DNA of 38,050 nucleotides from a virus, in IMG/VR virus record IMGVR_UViG_3300031977_000306, positions 1-38,050 of that record; one strand, written 5' to 3'. The first letter of the stretch is position 1, and the number at the start of each line of letters is the position of its first letter. The notes beneath the pieces were generated by a model. The model saw nothing but the letters and a program-made list of their open reading frames with translations, had not been told where the DNA came from and made no database searches. Position numbers and translations under genes: made by a program. Positions 1-6,580 of the stretch are shown in pieces.

Positions 1-527
1 CTAATCAAAGAGCTGCACAACTTGAATCAAGAAATCAGGCGAAGACATTCATCTATGCCCTCATGTACGGAGCAGGAGATGAAAAGCTTGGAAAAGTGGT
101 TGGAGGAACTACGACTGATGGTAGGAGAGCTAGAGAACATTTCTTCGATAGTAAACCTACATTTAAATCTCTTAGAGACAGAGTTCAAAGAGCAGCAAAT
201 AAAAAATTCCTTAAAGGTTTAGATGGAAGAAAGCTTTACATAAGAAACAATCATGCTGCACTTAACACTTTGTTACAGGGTGCAGGTGCTATTGTTATGA
301 AGAAAGCTTTAGTCATACTTGCCAATCGTTTAGAACTTAGCATGACACCGTTTAAGTTTGTTGCTAACATCCATGATGAATGGCAAATAGAAGTAACCGA
401 ATGCCGAGCCAATAAGGTTGGTACTCTAGCAGTACAAAGTATTATTGATGCAGGTAATCATTTTAATCTTAGATGTCCGCTTGATGGAGAGTTTAAGATA
501 GGGAGGAACTGGAGTGAAACACACTAA
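1..527 (+). CDS. DNA polymerase I family (T7-type), C-terminal part, 5' end cut by window
   Basis: Family A replicative DNA polymerase; only about the last 175 residues are present, because the open frame (codons start at base 3) runs in from the window edge. The first visible stretch, RNQAKTFIYALMYGAG, matches the motif B / O-helix region that contacts the incoming dNTP (Lys, Phe, Tyr-Gly pattern). HDEW further on is motif C, where the Asp binds a catalytic metal. The block between them (NNHAALNTLLQGAGA) is the usual linker in T7-like enzymes. It ends with a TAA that overlaps the next gene by 14 bases. Any exonuclease domain would lie outside the window. The family call is firm; the T7 subtype is inferred from the YGAGDEK wording. 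Confidence 0.95.
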   Translation, partial: NQRAAQLESRNQAKTFIYALMYGAGDEKLGKVVGGTTTDGRRAREHFFDSKPTFKSLRDRVQRAANKKFLKGLDGRKLYIRNNHAALNTLLQGAGAIVMKKALVILANRLELSMTPFKFVANIHDEWQIEVTECRANKVGTLAVQSIIDAGNHFNLRCPLDGEFKIGRNWSETH

Positions 528-969
528 AGTTTGTACACGATGCAACGTTGAGAAAGAAATCAATAGAGAAAACTTTCCAACAAGAGAAGGCGGTAGGTTC
601 AGGGCTGATTGTAGAGATTGTTACAATGCATTCAGAAGAGAAAATCCTACATATGCTAAACATCATATGATTGGAGAAGCAAAACGTAGAGCAAAGAAAA
701 AAGGATTAGCCTGTGACTTAAATAAAGAATTATATTTTCCAAAGGTTTGCCCTATACTTGGTATAGAATTAAAACATGGTACTGATGATTGGTACAACTC
801 ACCTAATATAGATAGAATAGATAACAACAAAGGATACCTAATGGACAATGTTATTGTTGTCTCAGCACTTGCTAACTCTATAAAAAGTGCTGCAACACCT
901 GACCAAATTCTAGCTGTCGGAAAGTTCTATAAAAAACTTTACGAAGAAAAAGGAATTAAGTATGCCTAA
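514..969 (+). CDS. HNH-type endonuclease with N-terminal zinc ribbon
   Basis: A 151-residue protein. The N-terminus carries two Cys pairs (CTRC near residue 7, CRDC near residue 40) typical of a zinc ribbon. The C-terminal half has the phage HNH-like signature SPNIDRIDNNKGY followed by DNVIVVSALAN and IKS, which in this family forms the beta-beta-alpha-metal fold. It begins with GTG at 514, chosen because GGGAGGAA lies about seven bases upstream, and it overlaps the polymerase stop. It could be a resolving or nicking nuclease of the replication module or a freestanding homing endonuclease. Tight overlaps on both sides (8 bases with the next gene) favour an integral operon member, but this is inference. 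Confidence 0.75.
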   Translation: MKHTKVCTRCNVEKEINRENFPTREGGRFRADCRDCYNAFRRENPTYAKHHMIGEAKRRAKKKGLACDLNKELYFPKVCPILGIELKHGTDDWYNSPNIDRIDNNKGYLMDNVIVVSALANSIKSAATPDQILAVGKFYKKLYEEKGIKYA

Positions 970-1849
970 ATCTAAAAAGACTATTGACACATTAGTCAAA
1001 GATATATATAATAAGATTAGTGTCTTGGGAAAAGGTGAACACATTGACCTAGACAAGGACACTATTGAACAGTTTGGAGAATCCATGAAAGAGATTCTCT
1101 ATAAGTGGTCACATCCTGAACCACGTGGTAACGAGAAGCTACGTATGTCTAACATAGGTAGGAAGTCACGTCAACTGTGGTTCGATACAAGAGCAGAAGA
1201 TACTCAAGCAGAGAACATACCTGCTCATGTCTTTATAAAATTTCTCTACGGGCATTTGCTTGAGGAGATTGTTTTGTTTCTGATAAGACTGTCCGGTCAT
1301 ACAGTAACTAACGAACAGAAAGAAGTTAAAGTCAATGGCATCAAAGGTCACATGGACTGTGTGATTGATGGTGAAGTTGTTGATATTAAAACTGCATCCA
1401 GTTATGCCTTCAAGAAATTCAAAGATGGTACACTGGCAGAACAAGATACGTTTGGTTATCTTGCTCAGTTAGCAGGATACGAAGCAGCAGAGGGTACAAA
1501 CAGCGGTGGATTCTTAGCACTTAATAAAGAGTCAGGTGAGCTAACACTTTACAGACCTGACGAGTTTGATAAACCAAACATTAAGAAAAGAATTACTGAG
1601 ATTAAAAAGCTTGTAAAGCTTGACACACCACCGGAACTTTGTTATAATCCTATACCTGATGGTAAGTCAGGCAATATGAAACTACCACGTGAGTGTACGT
1701 ATTGCAGACATAAGTTTGAATGTCATAAAGATTCAAACGAGGGTAAAGGTTTACGAGTATTTAAATATTCTGATGGATTCAGATACATGGTTCAAACACC
1801 TAATGAACCTAAAGTTATAGAGGTTACTAATGAATGGACAAAAAGCTAA
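962..1849 (+). CDS. PD-(D/E)XK nuclease, RecB/Cas4-like exonuclease
   Basis: A 295-residue protein of the PD-(D/E)XK superfamily. The core motif GHMDCVIDGEVVDIKTAS (about residues 132-149) supplies the metal-binding Asp and the D-I-K catalytic pair. A downstream YLAQLAGY segment resembles the RecB/Cas4 motif in which a Gln and Tyr support catalysis. A C-terminal Cys group (a lone Cys, then CTYCRHKFEC) could hold a metal or an iron-sulfur cluster, as in Cas4/AddB relatives, though the usual fourth N-terminal Cys is not obvious. In T7-like phages the exonuclease at this position degrades host DNA and trims recombination ends. The ATG at 962 overlaps the upstream stop and has AAGGAA in front. 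Confidence 0.8.
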   Translation: MPKSKKTIDTLVKDIYNKISVLGKGEHIDLDKDTIEQFGESMKEILYKWSHPEPRGNEKLRMSNIGRKSRQLWFDTRAEDTQAENIPAHVFIKFLYGHLLEEIVLFLIRLSGHTVTNEQKEVKVNGIKGHMDCVIDGEVVDIKTASSYAFKKFKDGTLAEQDTFGYLAQLAGYEAAEGTNSGGFLALNKESGELTLYRPDEFDKPNIKKRITEIKKLVKLDTPPELCYNPIPDGKSGNMKLPRECTYCRHKFECHKDSNEGKGLRVFKYSDGFRYMVQTPNEPKVIEVTNEWTKS

Positions 1850-2063
1850 GAAGCTAAGAAGAATAGGCGAACAACGCTTAATAGATTGGCTGAGAACTAT
1901 GGTTCCGGAAGGTGAAGATACTTCTAAGATTAATAAAAATAATCTACATGAATTTTTACCTGAACAAACCCATGTGTTCGCTAATAATAAATTTTTGTTA
2001 AGTGCCTATAGTTTAAGATGGTTTTACAAACAGGTAAAAAAGAATCCTGATTTTAAAGTATAG
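1830..2063 (+). CDS. Small conserved-type phage protein, function unknown
   Basis: A 77-residue basic protein (MNGQKAKKLRRIGEQRLIDW start) with an RRIGEQRLIDWL helix and a C-terminal SLRWFYKQVKK segment. It overlaps the exonuclease end by 20 bases and its TAG shares one base with the GTG of the endonuclease I gene, so it is embedded in the operon and is probably real. I do not recognise a domain; proteins of this look sit beside nuclease and primase genes in marine T7-like phages, so a role as an accessory DNA-binding factor is only a guess. Confidence 0.65.
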   Translation: MNGQKAKKLRRIGEQRLIDWLRTMVPEGEDTSKINKNNLHEFLPEQTHVFANNKFLLSAYSLRWFYKQVKKNPDFKV

Positions 2064-2503
2064 TGCCAAGACGTAAACCAAGAAAGGTTAGACCTAAAGA
2101 TGTCAAAGCACCAAAGGGCTACGATAGTTTATGGGAATATAATTTACATCAAGACTTTCTCAAGGACTGGAAACATCATTGGGATACTATTGAGTATGTT
2201 GTTAAACATAAATACGAAGCTGACTTTGTAAGAGAGTTTAACGGTAAAATTATTTTACTAGAAGCTAAAGGTAGGTTTTGGGATTATGCAGAGTATAGTA
2301 AATATATTCACATAAGAGATGCATTACCTGATAACTATGAGCTAGTATTTGTTTTTCAAAAACCTTACTCTCCAATGCCGGGAGCTAAGATGCGAAAAGA
2401 TAAAACAAAAAGAACACATGCTGAATGGGCAGAGACAAACAACTTTACATGGTATAGTGAAGAAACATTACCGGAGGATTGGAAGAGTGAGAAAGAAAAT
2501 TAA
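2063..2503 (+). CDS. Endonuclease I-like Holliday junction resolvase (T7 gp3 family)
   Basis: A 146-residue protein matching the phage T7 endonuclease I family, which cuts four-way junctions and host DNA as a domain-swapped dimer. The core is YEADFVREFNG then ILLEAKGRFW: the Asp of EADF and the E-x-K of LEAKG are the expected metal and catalytic residues, as D and ExK are in T7 gp3. The basic N-terminus (PRRKPRKVRPK) fits DNA binding. It starts with GTG at 2063, overlapping the previous stop by one base (TAGTG). Length agrees with T7 gp3 (about 149 residues). Together with the exonuclease this forms the recombination and host-genome breakdown set. Confidence 0.85.
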   Translation: MPRRKPRKVRPKDVKAPKGYDSLWEYNLHQDFLKDWKHHWDTIEYVVKHKYEADFVREFNGKIILLEAKGRFWDYAEYSKYIHIRDALPDNYELVFVFQKPYSPMPGAKMRKDKTKRTHAEWAETNNFTWYSEETLPEDWKSEKEN

Positions 2504-2792
2504 ATATAAGTTTGATGAAGATAAGTTAATCAAAGAGATACAACAGTATATTGATGAGACTTATAGTCAACATTATGCATCAGATAAATACCAAGCAACA
2601 GATGTTATCATTGACTCCGGTCATGGAGAAGGATTCTGTATTGGAAACATTATGAAGTATGCCAAACGTTATGGTAATAAAGAAGGAAAGAACAGAAAAG
2701 ACTTGCTAAAAATATTACATTATGCTATAATAATGCTTCATATACACGATGATACAAAAAGATTTTTCAGTACTGGAGATAGTAAGTGGTAG
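2487..2792 (+). CDS. DUF3310 family protein (phage nucleotide kinase-like annotation)
   Basis: A protein of about 101 residues ending in IGNIMKYAKRYGNKEGK then DLLKILHYAI, the diagnostic stretch of the DUF3310 family found in many phages near replication or thymidylate genes. Biochemical function is unsettled; databases sometimes label it nucleotide kinase without a P-loop, and none is visible here. The frame opens further upstream, but I place the start at GTG 2487 because GGAGG lies about nine bases before it and the longer version would overlap endonuclease I by more than 150 bases. Its stop overlaps the NrdA start by seven bases. Confidence 0.75.
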   Translation: MRKKIKYKFDEDKLIKEIQQYIDETYSQHYASDKYQATDVIIDSGHGEGFCIGNIMKYAKRYGNKEGKNRKDLLKILHYAIIMLHIHDDTKRFFSTGDSKW

Positions 2793-4681
2793 AAGATAAA
2801 GTTGGACCTAAAGAATATTTAGGAATTAAAATAAATTACAATAAAGAAAAACAACTGGACAAGTTTAGTCTTGATACTTTACGAGACAGATATTTTGACA
2901 AAGGAGAAACCCATGCCCAAGAAGCATTCGCAAGAGCATCCGTCTTCGGAGCAACCTACAAAGGACTCACTGATTTTAAACTTGCTCAGAGACTTTATGA
3001 CTATAGCTCCGATTGTTGGTTTATGTTCAGCACTCCTATTCTTAGTAACGGAGGAACCAGTCGTGGGCTTCCTATCAGCTGCTTTCTTAATTATGTACCT
3101 GACAGTCGTCATGGTTTATCTGCTCACTATGATGAGAATATATGGTTGGCGAGTTCAGGTGGAGGTATTGGTGGATACTGGGGAGATGTTCGTAGTAACG
3201 GTGTATCTACTACTCACGGTAGTAAATCTACTGGCTCTATCCCCTTTATGCACGTTGTAGATTCTCAGATGATTGCCTTTAATCAAGGCACTACAAGACG
3301 TGGTTCGTATGCTGCGTATATGGATGTATGGCATCCGGAGATAGAAGAGTTTATCAACATGCGAAAAGAATCAGGTGGAGATATCCATAGAAAGAATCTT
3401 AATCTTCATAACGCTGTAAACATTAACAATGAATTTTTAAAAGCTGTACAAGAGGACGCAGACTGGAGATTGATTGACCCTAAATCACACGAAGCTGTTA
3501 AAGTTATTAATGCTCGTGACTTATGGTTTCAAATCATTCAAGCAAGAGCAGAAACCGGTGAGCCTTATATTGTTAATCTTGATAAATGTAATGAGGCTTT
3601 ACCACAGAAACAAAAAGACTTAGGATTAGAAATCAAACAAAGTAATTTATGTTCTGAGATTACACTACCAACCAATGAAGAGAGAACAGCAGTATGTTGT
3701 TTATCTTCTGTAAACTTAGAACACTTTGACAAGTGGTCAAAGAACGAACAGTTTATAGATGATTTAATAACCATGTTGGACAATGTGCTACAACACTTTA
3801 TTGATAATGCCATTGATACCACACAGCTAGGAGAATACAATGCAAACTTCAAAAGATTTATCAAGCATATCAAAGAAGATAAAGAAGGCTTTACGAAAGC
3901 TGCTTACTCTGCTTATCGAGAAAGGTCAGTGGGTCTTGGAGCAATGGGATTCCACGCCTATCTTCAAAAAAATAATATCCCTTTTGAGGGTATCTTCGCT
4001 ACGGGATTCAACCATCAAGCTTTTTCACATATTAAAGACAGAGCCTTATCAGCTTCTCGTAGACTCGCTGAAGAACGTGGTGAGGCTCCTGACATTAGTG
4101 GTACTGGTCTTCGCAATGCTCACCTTTTGGCTGTTGCTCCTAATGCTTCTTCTAGTATCATTTGTGGTGGCACATCTCCTTCGATTGAGCCATATCGTGC
4201 TAACGTTTATACGCACAAAACTCTCTCGGGTTCGTTTCAAGTCAAGAACAGATACTTAGAAAAGCTTCTTAAGTCTAAAGGTTTGAAAGGTAAAGAGCTT
4301 GAGAATCTTTGGAAAGACATTGCAGGAATGGATGGTTCTGTTCAGCATCTAGATATTTTAACTGATGATGAAAAAGAAATATTTAAAACCGCTAATGAGA
4401 TAAATCAAATATGGATTGTTGAACATGCATATAAGAGACAAGACTTTATATGTCAATCACAATCAGTTAATTTATTCTTCACACTTCCTAAAGCTACAGA
4501 GCCACAAGAAGTGCATGATGAATACATGCAGTATGTCAATGATGTTCATTGGTATGGTGCAAACAAACTAAAGTCTTTGTATTACTTCAGGTCTAATGCT
4601 GCTCGTAATGCAGAGAACGTTAATATAAAAGTTCCACGTATCAAACTTGATGAAGTGGAATGCATTGCCTGTGAGGGATAG
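2786..4681 (+). CDS. nrdA: Ribonucleoside-diphosphate reductase, class I, alpha subunit
   Basis: Catalytic large subunit of class I ribonucleotide reductase, 631 residues, making dNDPs for phage DNA synthesis. Key residues are visible: Cys99 in PISC, the radical-site block NLCSEI (Asn287, Cys289, Glu291), the second redox Cys in AVCCLSSVNL (304/305), the Tyr pair in SLYYFRS for radical transfer, and a C-terminal CIACEG tail that would shuttle disulfides. Cys99 aligns with E. coli Cys225, so the roughly 95-residue N-terminal ATP-cone that senses dATP is absent; the enzyme should lack that feedback (inference from the family). It starts with GTG at 2786 inside the end of the previous gene. The partner NrdB follows after one small gene. 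No glutaredoxin or thioredoxin is in the window. Confidence 0.97.
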   Translation: MVEDKVGPKEYLGIKINYNKEKQLDKFSLDTLRDRYFDKGETHAQEAFARASVFGATYKGLTDFKLAQRLYDYSSDCWFMFSTPILSNGGTSRGLPISCFLNYVPDSRHGLSAHYDENIWLASSGGGIGGYWGDVRSNGVSTTHGSKSTGSIPFMHVVDSQMIAFNQGTTRRGSYAAYMDVWHPEIEEFINMRKESGGDIHRKNLNLHNAVNINNEFLKAVQEDADWRLIDPKSHEAVKVINARDLWFQIIQARAETGEPYIVNLDKCNEALPQKQKDLGLEIKQSNLCSEITLPTNEERTAVCCLSSVNLEHFDKWSKNEQFIDDLITMLDNVLQHFIDNAIDTTQLGEYNANFKRFIKHIKEDKEGFTKAAYSAYRERSVGLGAMGFHAYLQKNNIPFEGIFATGFNHQAFSHIKDRALSASRRLAEERGEAPDISGTGLRNAHLLAVAPNASSSIICGGTSPSIEPYRANVYTHKTLSGSFQVKNRYLEKLLKSKGLKGKELENLWKDIAGMDGSVQHLDILTDDEKEIFKTANEINQIWIVEHAYKRQDFICQSQSVNLFFTLPKATEPQEVHDEYMQYVNDVHWYGANKLKSLYYFRSNAARNAENVNIKVPRIKLDEVECIACEG

Positions 4682-4682
4682 T

Positions 4683-4838
4683 ATGAACTGTTGGCATTGT
4701 AACACAAAACTAATATGGGGTGGAGACCACGACATTGAAGAGGTCGATGAAGGTTATCTACTTGAAACAAATCTAAGCTGCCCTAACTGTAATGCAGAGG
4801 TGTATGTTTATTTACCAAATAATAAGGAAGAGGAATGA
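4683..4838 (+). CDS. Small zinc-ribbon protein between nrdA and nrdB
   Basis: A 51-residue protein with two Cys pairs, CWHC at the N-terminus and CPNC about 30 residues later, spacing that fits a rubredoxin-like or zinc-ribbon fold. The start is ATG 4683, one base past the NrdA stop, with GAGGG upstream; a longer in-frame version would run back into nrdA and is less likely. Its stop overlaps the NrdB ATG by four bases (ATGA). Similar short zinc-ribbon proteins sit beside reductase genes in marine phages. A role with the reductase (for instance redox or assembly) is plausible from position only. Confidence 0.7.
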   Translation: MNCWHCNTKLIWGGDHDIEEVDEGYLLETNLSCPNCNAEVYVYLPNNKEEE

Positions 4839-5815
4839 GTCTATTAGGAACAAGAGAATATTATAAACCGTTTGATGATGCATGGATGTTTGACTACTAT
4901 GTATTACAAAACCAAATGCACTGGATGCCGGAGTCTGTACCACTACATACAGATGTTAAAGACTGGCAAGAGCTATCAGATACTGAGAAGAATCTATTGA
5001 CTCAAATATTTAGATTGTTTACTCAGTCTGATGTTGATGTTGGTTCCGGATACATAGACAGATACATGAGAATATTTAAAAAGCCTGAAGCACGTATGAT
5101 GATGGCTTCGTTTGCTAACATGGAATCAATTCACCAACATGCCTATAGCTTACTACTTGATACAGTCGGTATGCCTGAGATAGAGTACAAAGCTTTTGCA
5201 GAGTACGAAGAAATGTCCGACAAGCATGAATACATTAGCGACATTAAAACAACATTACGAGATAAGAAAAGTATTGCAAAAACTTTAGCAGTTTACTCAG
5301 CCTTTACCGAAGGACTACAGTTGTTTAGTAGCTTTGCAATCTTGTTAAACTTTCCACGCTTTGGACGTATGAAAGGTATGGGTCAGATTGTTACCTATTC
5401 TATTCGTGATGAATCTATGCACGTGGAAGCAATGACTAAGTTGTTTAGACAATTCATCAAAGAGAACATAGAGATTTGGACAGATGATTTTAAAAAAGAA
5501 CTGTATCAAATTTGTAGAGAAATGGTTAAACTTGAAGATAAGTTCTTAGACTTAGTATTTGCAATGGGAGACATACAAGGATTAACTAAGAAAGATATGT
5601 ACGCTTACAATAGATACATAGCTGACAGAAGATTATTACAGTTAGGATTAAAAACTAATTACGACCAAAGAGAAAACCCTCTTGGTTGGATAGATGAAGT
5701 CATGGGTGTGGAGCATCAAAACTTCTTTGAAGGAAGGGCAACGTCTTATATGAAAGCTGGTCTACGTGGTAGACAAGATAAAGTGTTGTTTTTTGATACA
5801 AGCGGAGAAGAATAA
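4835..5815 (+). CDS. nrdB: Ribonucleoside-diphosphate reductase, class I, beta subunit
   Basis: Radical-generating small subunit, 326 residues. The diiron ligands can be placed against E. coli: Asp66 (SDVDV), Glu97 and His100 (ESIHQHAY), Glu159 (FTEGLQLF), Glu193 and His196 (RDESMH). The radical Tyr is present as Tyr104, seven residues after the ligand Glu, which makes this a conventional tyrosyl-radical protein rather than a Tyr-less variant. It works as a dimer with NrdA. Its ATG overlaps the zinc-ribbon stop, and its own TAA shares bases with the next ATG, so the three reductase-region genes are translationally coupled. Confidence 0.97.
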   Translation: MSLLGTREYYKPFDDAWMFDYYVLQNQMHWMPESVPLHTDVKDWQELSDTEKNLLTQIFRLFTQSDVDVGSGYIDRYMRIFKKPEARMMMASFANMESIHQHAYSLLLDTVGMPEIEYKAFAEYEEMSDKHEYISDIKTTLRDKKSIAKTLAVYSAFTEGLQLFSSFAILLNFPRFGRMKGMGQIVTYSIRDESMHVEAMTKLFRQFIKENIEIWTDDFKKELYQICREMVKLEDKFLDLVFAMGDIQGLTKKDMYAYNRYIADRRLLQLGLKTNYDQRENPLGWIDEVMGVEHQNFFEGRATSYMKAGLRGRQDKVLFFDTSGEE

Positions 5816-6039
5816 TGAGCAACAACAGTGAAGCAAATCTAGTGAGCTTCAAAGTCTTACTAACGAGAGACAATAAAATCGTTACAGAGTTTAGTATCTT
5901 ACCTGAGAATGAAGTAGATAACATCTTTGAAATAGATGAAAGAGATTTAATCAAAGCTATCCTACGTTCAGGTAAGTATAAGATGTCAGGTCTACACGAT
6001 TACTTTAGAAGAGAGTTACAAGCTTTAAAGCTGGGGTAG
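5815..6039 (+). CDS. Small acidic protein ending the plus-strand operon, function unknown
   Basis: A 74-residue protein (starts MSNNSEANLVSFKVLL) with a beta-strand-like N-terminal half and a helical C-terminal half (DLIKAILRSGKYKMSGLHDYF). The ATG overlaps the nrdB stop (TAATG), so it is coupled to the reductase genes. I recognise no domain. Its TAG stop lies inside the left arm of the hairpin that closes the operon. Confidence 0.65.
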   Translation: MSNNSEANLVSFKVLLTRDNKIVTEFSILPENEVDNIFEIDERDLIKAILRSGKYKMSGLHDYFRRELQALKLG

Positions 6040-6054
6040 CGTTTAACTACCCCA
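6032..6054. terminator. Hairpin between converging operons, probable bidirectional terminator
   Basis: Perfect 8-bp stem TGGGGTAG / CTACCCCA with a 7-base loop, lying between the last plus-strand gene and the stop of hsp20 on the minus strand. The left arm contains the TAG stop of the upstream gene. There is no clear run of T on either side, so it may be a weak or structure-based terminator that stops the two convergent transcription units from running into each other. The stem is seen directly; its function is inference. Confidence 0.55.
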
Positions 6055-6059
6055 CACCT

Positions 6060-6488
6060 TTACTTAGATATCTTAATCTTTACAGGTTTCTTTTCATCAG
6101 GAATAATCCTTTCCATTACTACAGAAAGTAATCCATTCTTTAGAGTTGCCTTTTTAATTTCAATATCATCAGCTAGATTAAAACTCTTTTTAAAAGAACG
6201 TTGAGCTAGTCCTTGATGAACTAAATTCTCACGGGTCTCTTCTGTTTTATCATAAGAGATTGTCAACACTCTTTCTTCAAGAACAATATCAATATCTTGG
6301 TCAGTCAATCCTGCCATAGCCATTTCAATTGTATAAGTTTCTCCATCCTTAATAAGATTATAAGGTGGGTATTGTGGTACTGATTTACCACGAGATTGTA
6401 GTTTCAACATCTCTTCAAAAAGTCTGTCAAATCCTACATAGGTTGGTGTGAATAAACCATTAAGGTTTAATATATTTTTACTTGTCAT
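6060..6488 (-). CDS. hsp20: Small heat shock protein, Hsp20 / alpha-crystallin family
   Basis: A 142-residue holdase chaperone that would bind unfolding proteins in the cytoplasm. The alpha-crystallin domain spans about residues 45-130 (YTIEMAMAGLTDQDIDI onward), with the family motif ATLKNGLLSV and a C-terminal VKIKI segment that acts as the I-x-I oligomerisation motif. It is the last minus-strand gene. Unlike its neighbours it is separated by a 75-base leader and has its own consensus promoter and a leader hairpin covering the ribosome site (AAGGAG, six bases before ATG). Hsp20 genes are known in marine phages, where a role in virion assembly or protecting host machinery has been proposed; the trigger here may be heat. 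Confidence 0.95.
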   Translation of the reverse strand: MTSKNILNLNGLFTPTYVGFDRLFEEMLKLQSRGKSVPQYPPYNLIKDGETYTIEMAMAGLTDQDIDIVLEERVLTISYDKTEETRENLVHQGLAQRSFKKSFNLADDIEIKKATLKNGLLSVVMERIIPDEKKPVKIKISK

Positions 6489-6493
6489 TTTGT

Positions 6494-6513
6494 ACTCCTT
6501 TATAAAAGCAAGT
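6494..6513 (-). promoter_or_regulatory. ROSE-like RNA thermometer hairpin over the hsp20 Shine-Dalgarno
   Basis: On the minus strand the 20 bases directly before the start codon region fold as ACUU-(G)-CUUU, loop UAU, AAAG-GAGU: eight pairs with one bulged G, including one G-U pair. The whole AAGGAG ribosome site is paired. The antisense arm contains UUGCU opposite AGGA, the sequence that marks ROSE thermometers in proteobacterial small heat shock genes, with the same unpaired G. The stem is AU-rich and should open on warming. Sequence and pairing are seen; temperature response is inference from the ROSE family. Confidence 0.65.
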
Positions 6514-6520
6514 TAAAGTA

Positions 6521-6544
6521 ACAGTATGCATTTAGCCCTACTGT
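6521..6544 (-). promoter_or_regulatory. 5' stem-loop of the hsp20 leader
   Basis: Inverted repeat ACAGTA / TACTGT around a 12-base spacer. It begins about where transcription from the adjacent promoter should start (near 6546), so the hsp20 transcript would open with this hairpin followed by the ribosome-site hairpin. ROSE leaders usually contain such an upstream stabilising stem. It could instead, or also, be a protein-binding operator near +1. Confidence 0.45.
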
Positions 6545-6552
6545 ATACTAAT

Positions 6553-6580
6553 ATTATAATACCCTACAGCAATTTGTCAA
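6553..6580 (-). promoter_or_regulatory. Consensus sigma-70 promoter for hsp20
   Basis: Minus strand: perfect -35 TTGACA (6575-6580) and perfect -10 TATAAT (6553-6558) separated by 16 bases. The -35 element lies inside the last codons of the cyclase gene (the Leu-Asp-Lys codons), so the promoter is partly within coding sequence. Transcription should start near 6546, giving a leader of roughly 58 bases. It suggests that host RNA polymerase can express hsp20 separately from the long late transcript. Confidence 0.8.

Noticed and set aside
2349-2486. Longer N-terminus for the DUF3310 protein
   Set aside because: It would overlap endonuclease I by over 150 bases and adds Cys/Arg-rich sequence unlike the family; GTG 2487 has a good GGAGG site.
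2871-3260. Overlapping open frame inside nrdA with hydrophobic stretches
   Set aside because: It lies wholly inside the conserved nrdA catalytic core and has no ribosome site; shadow frame.
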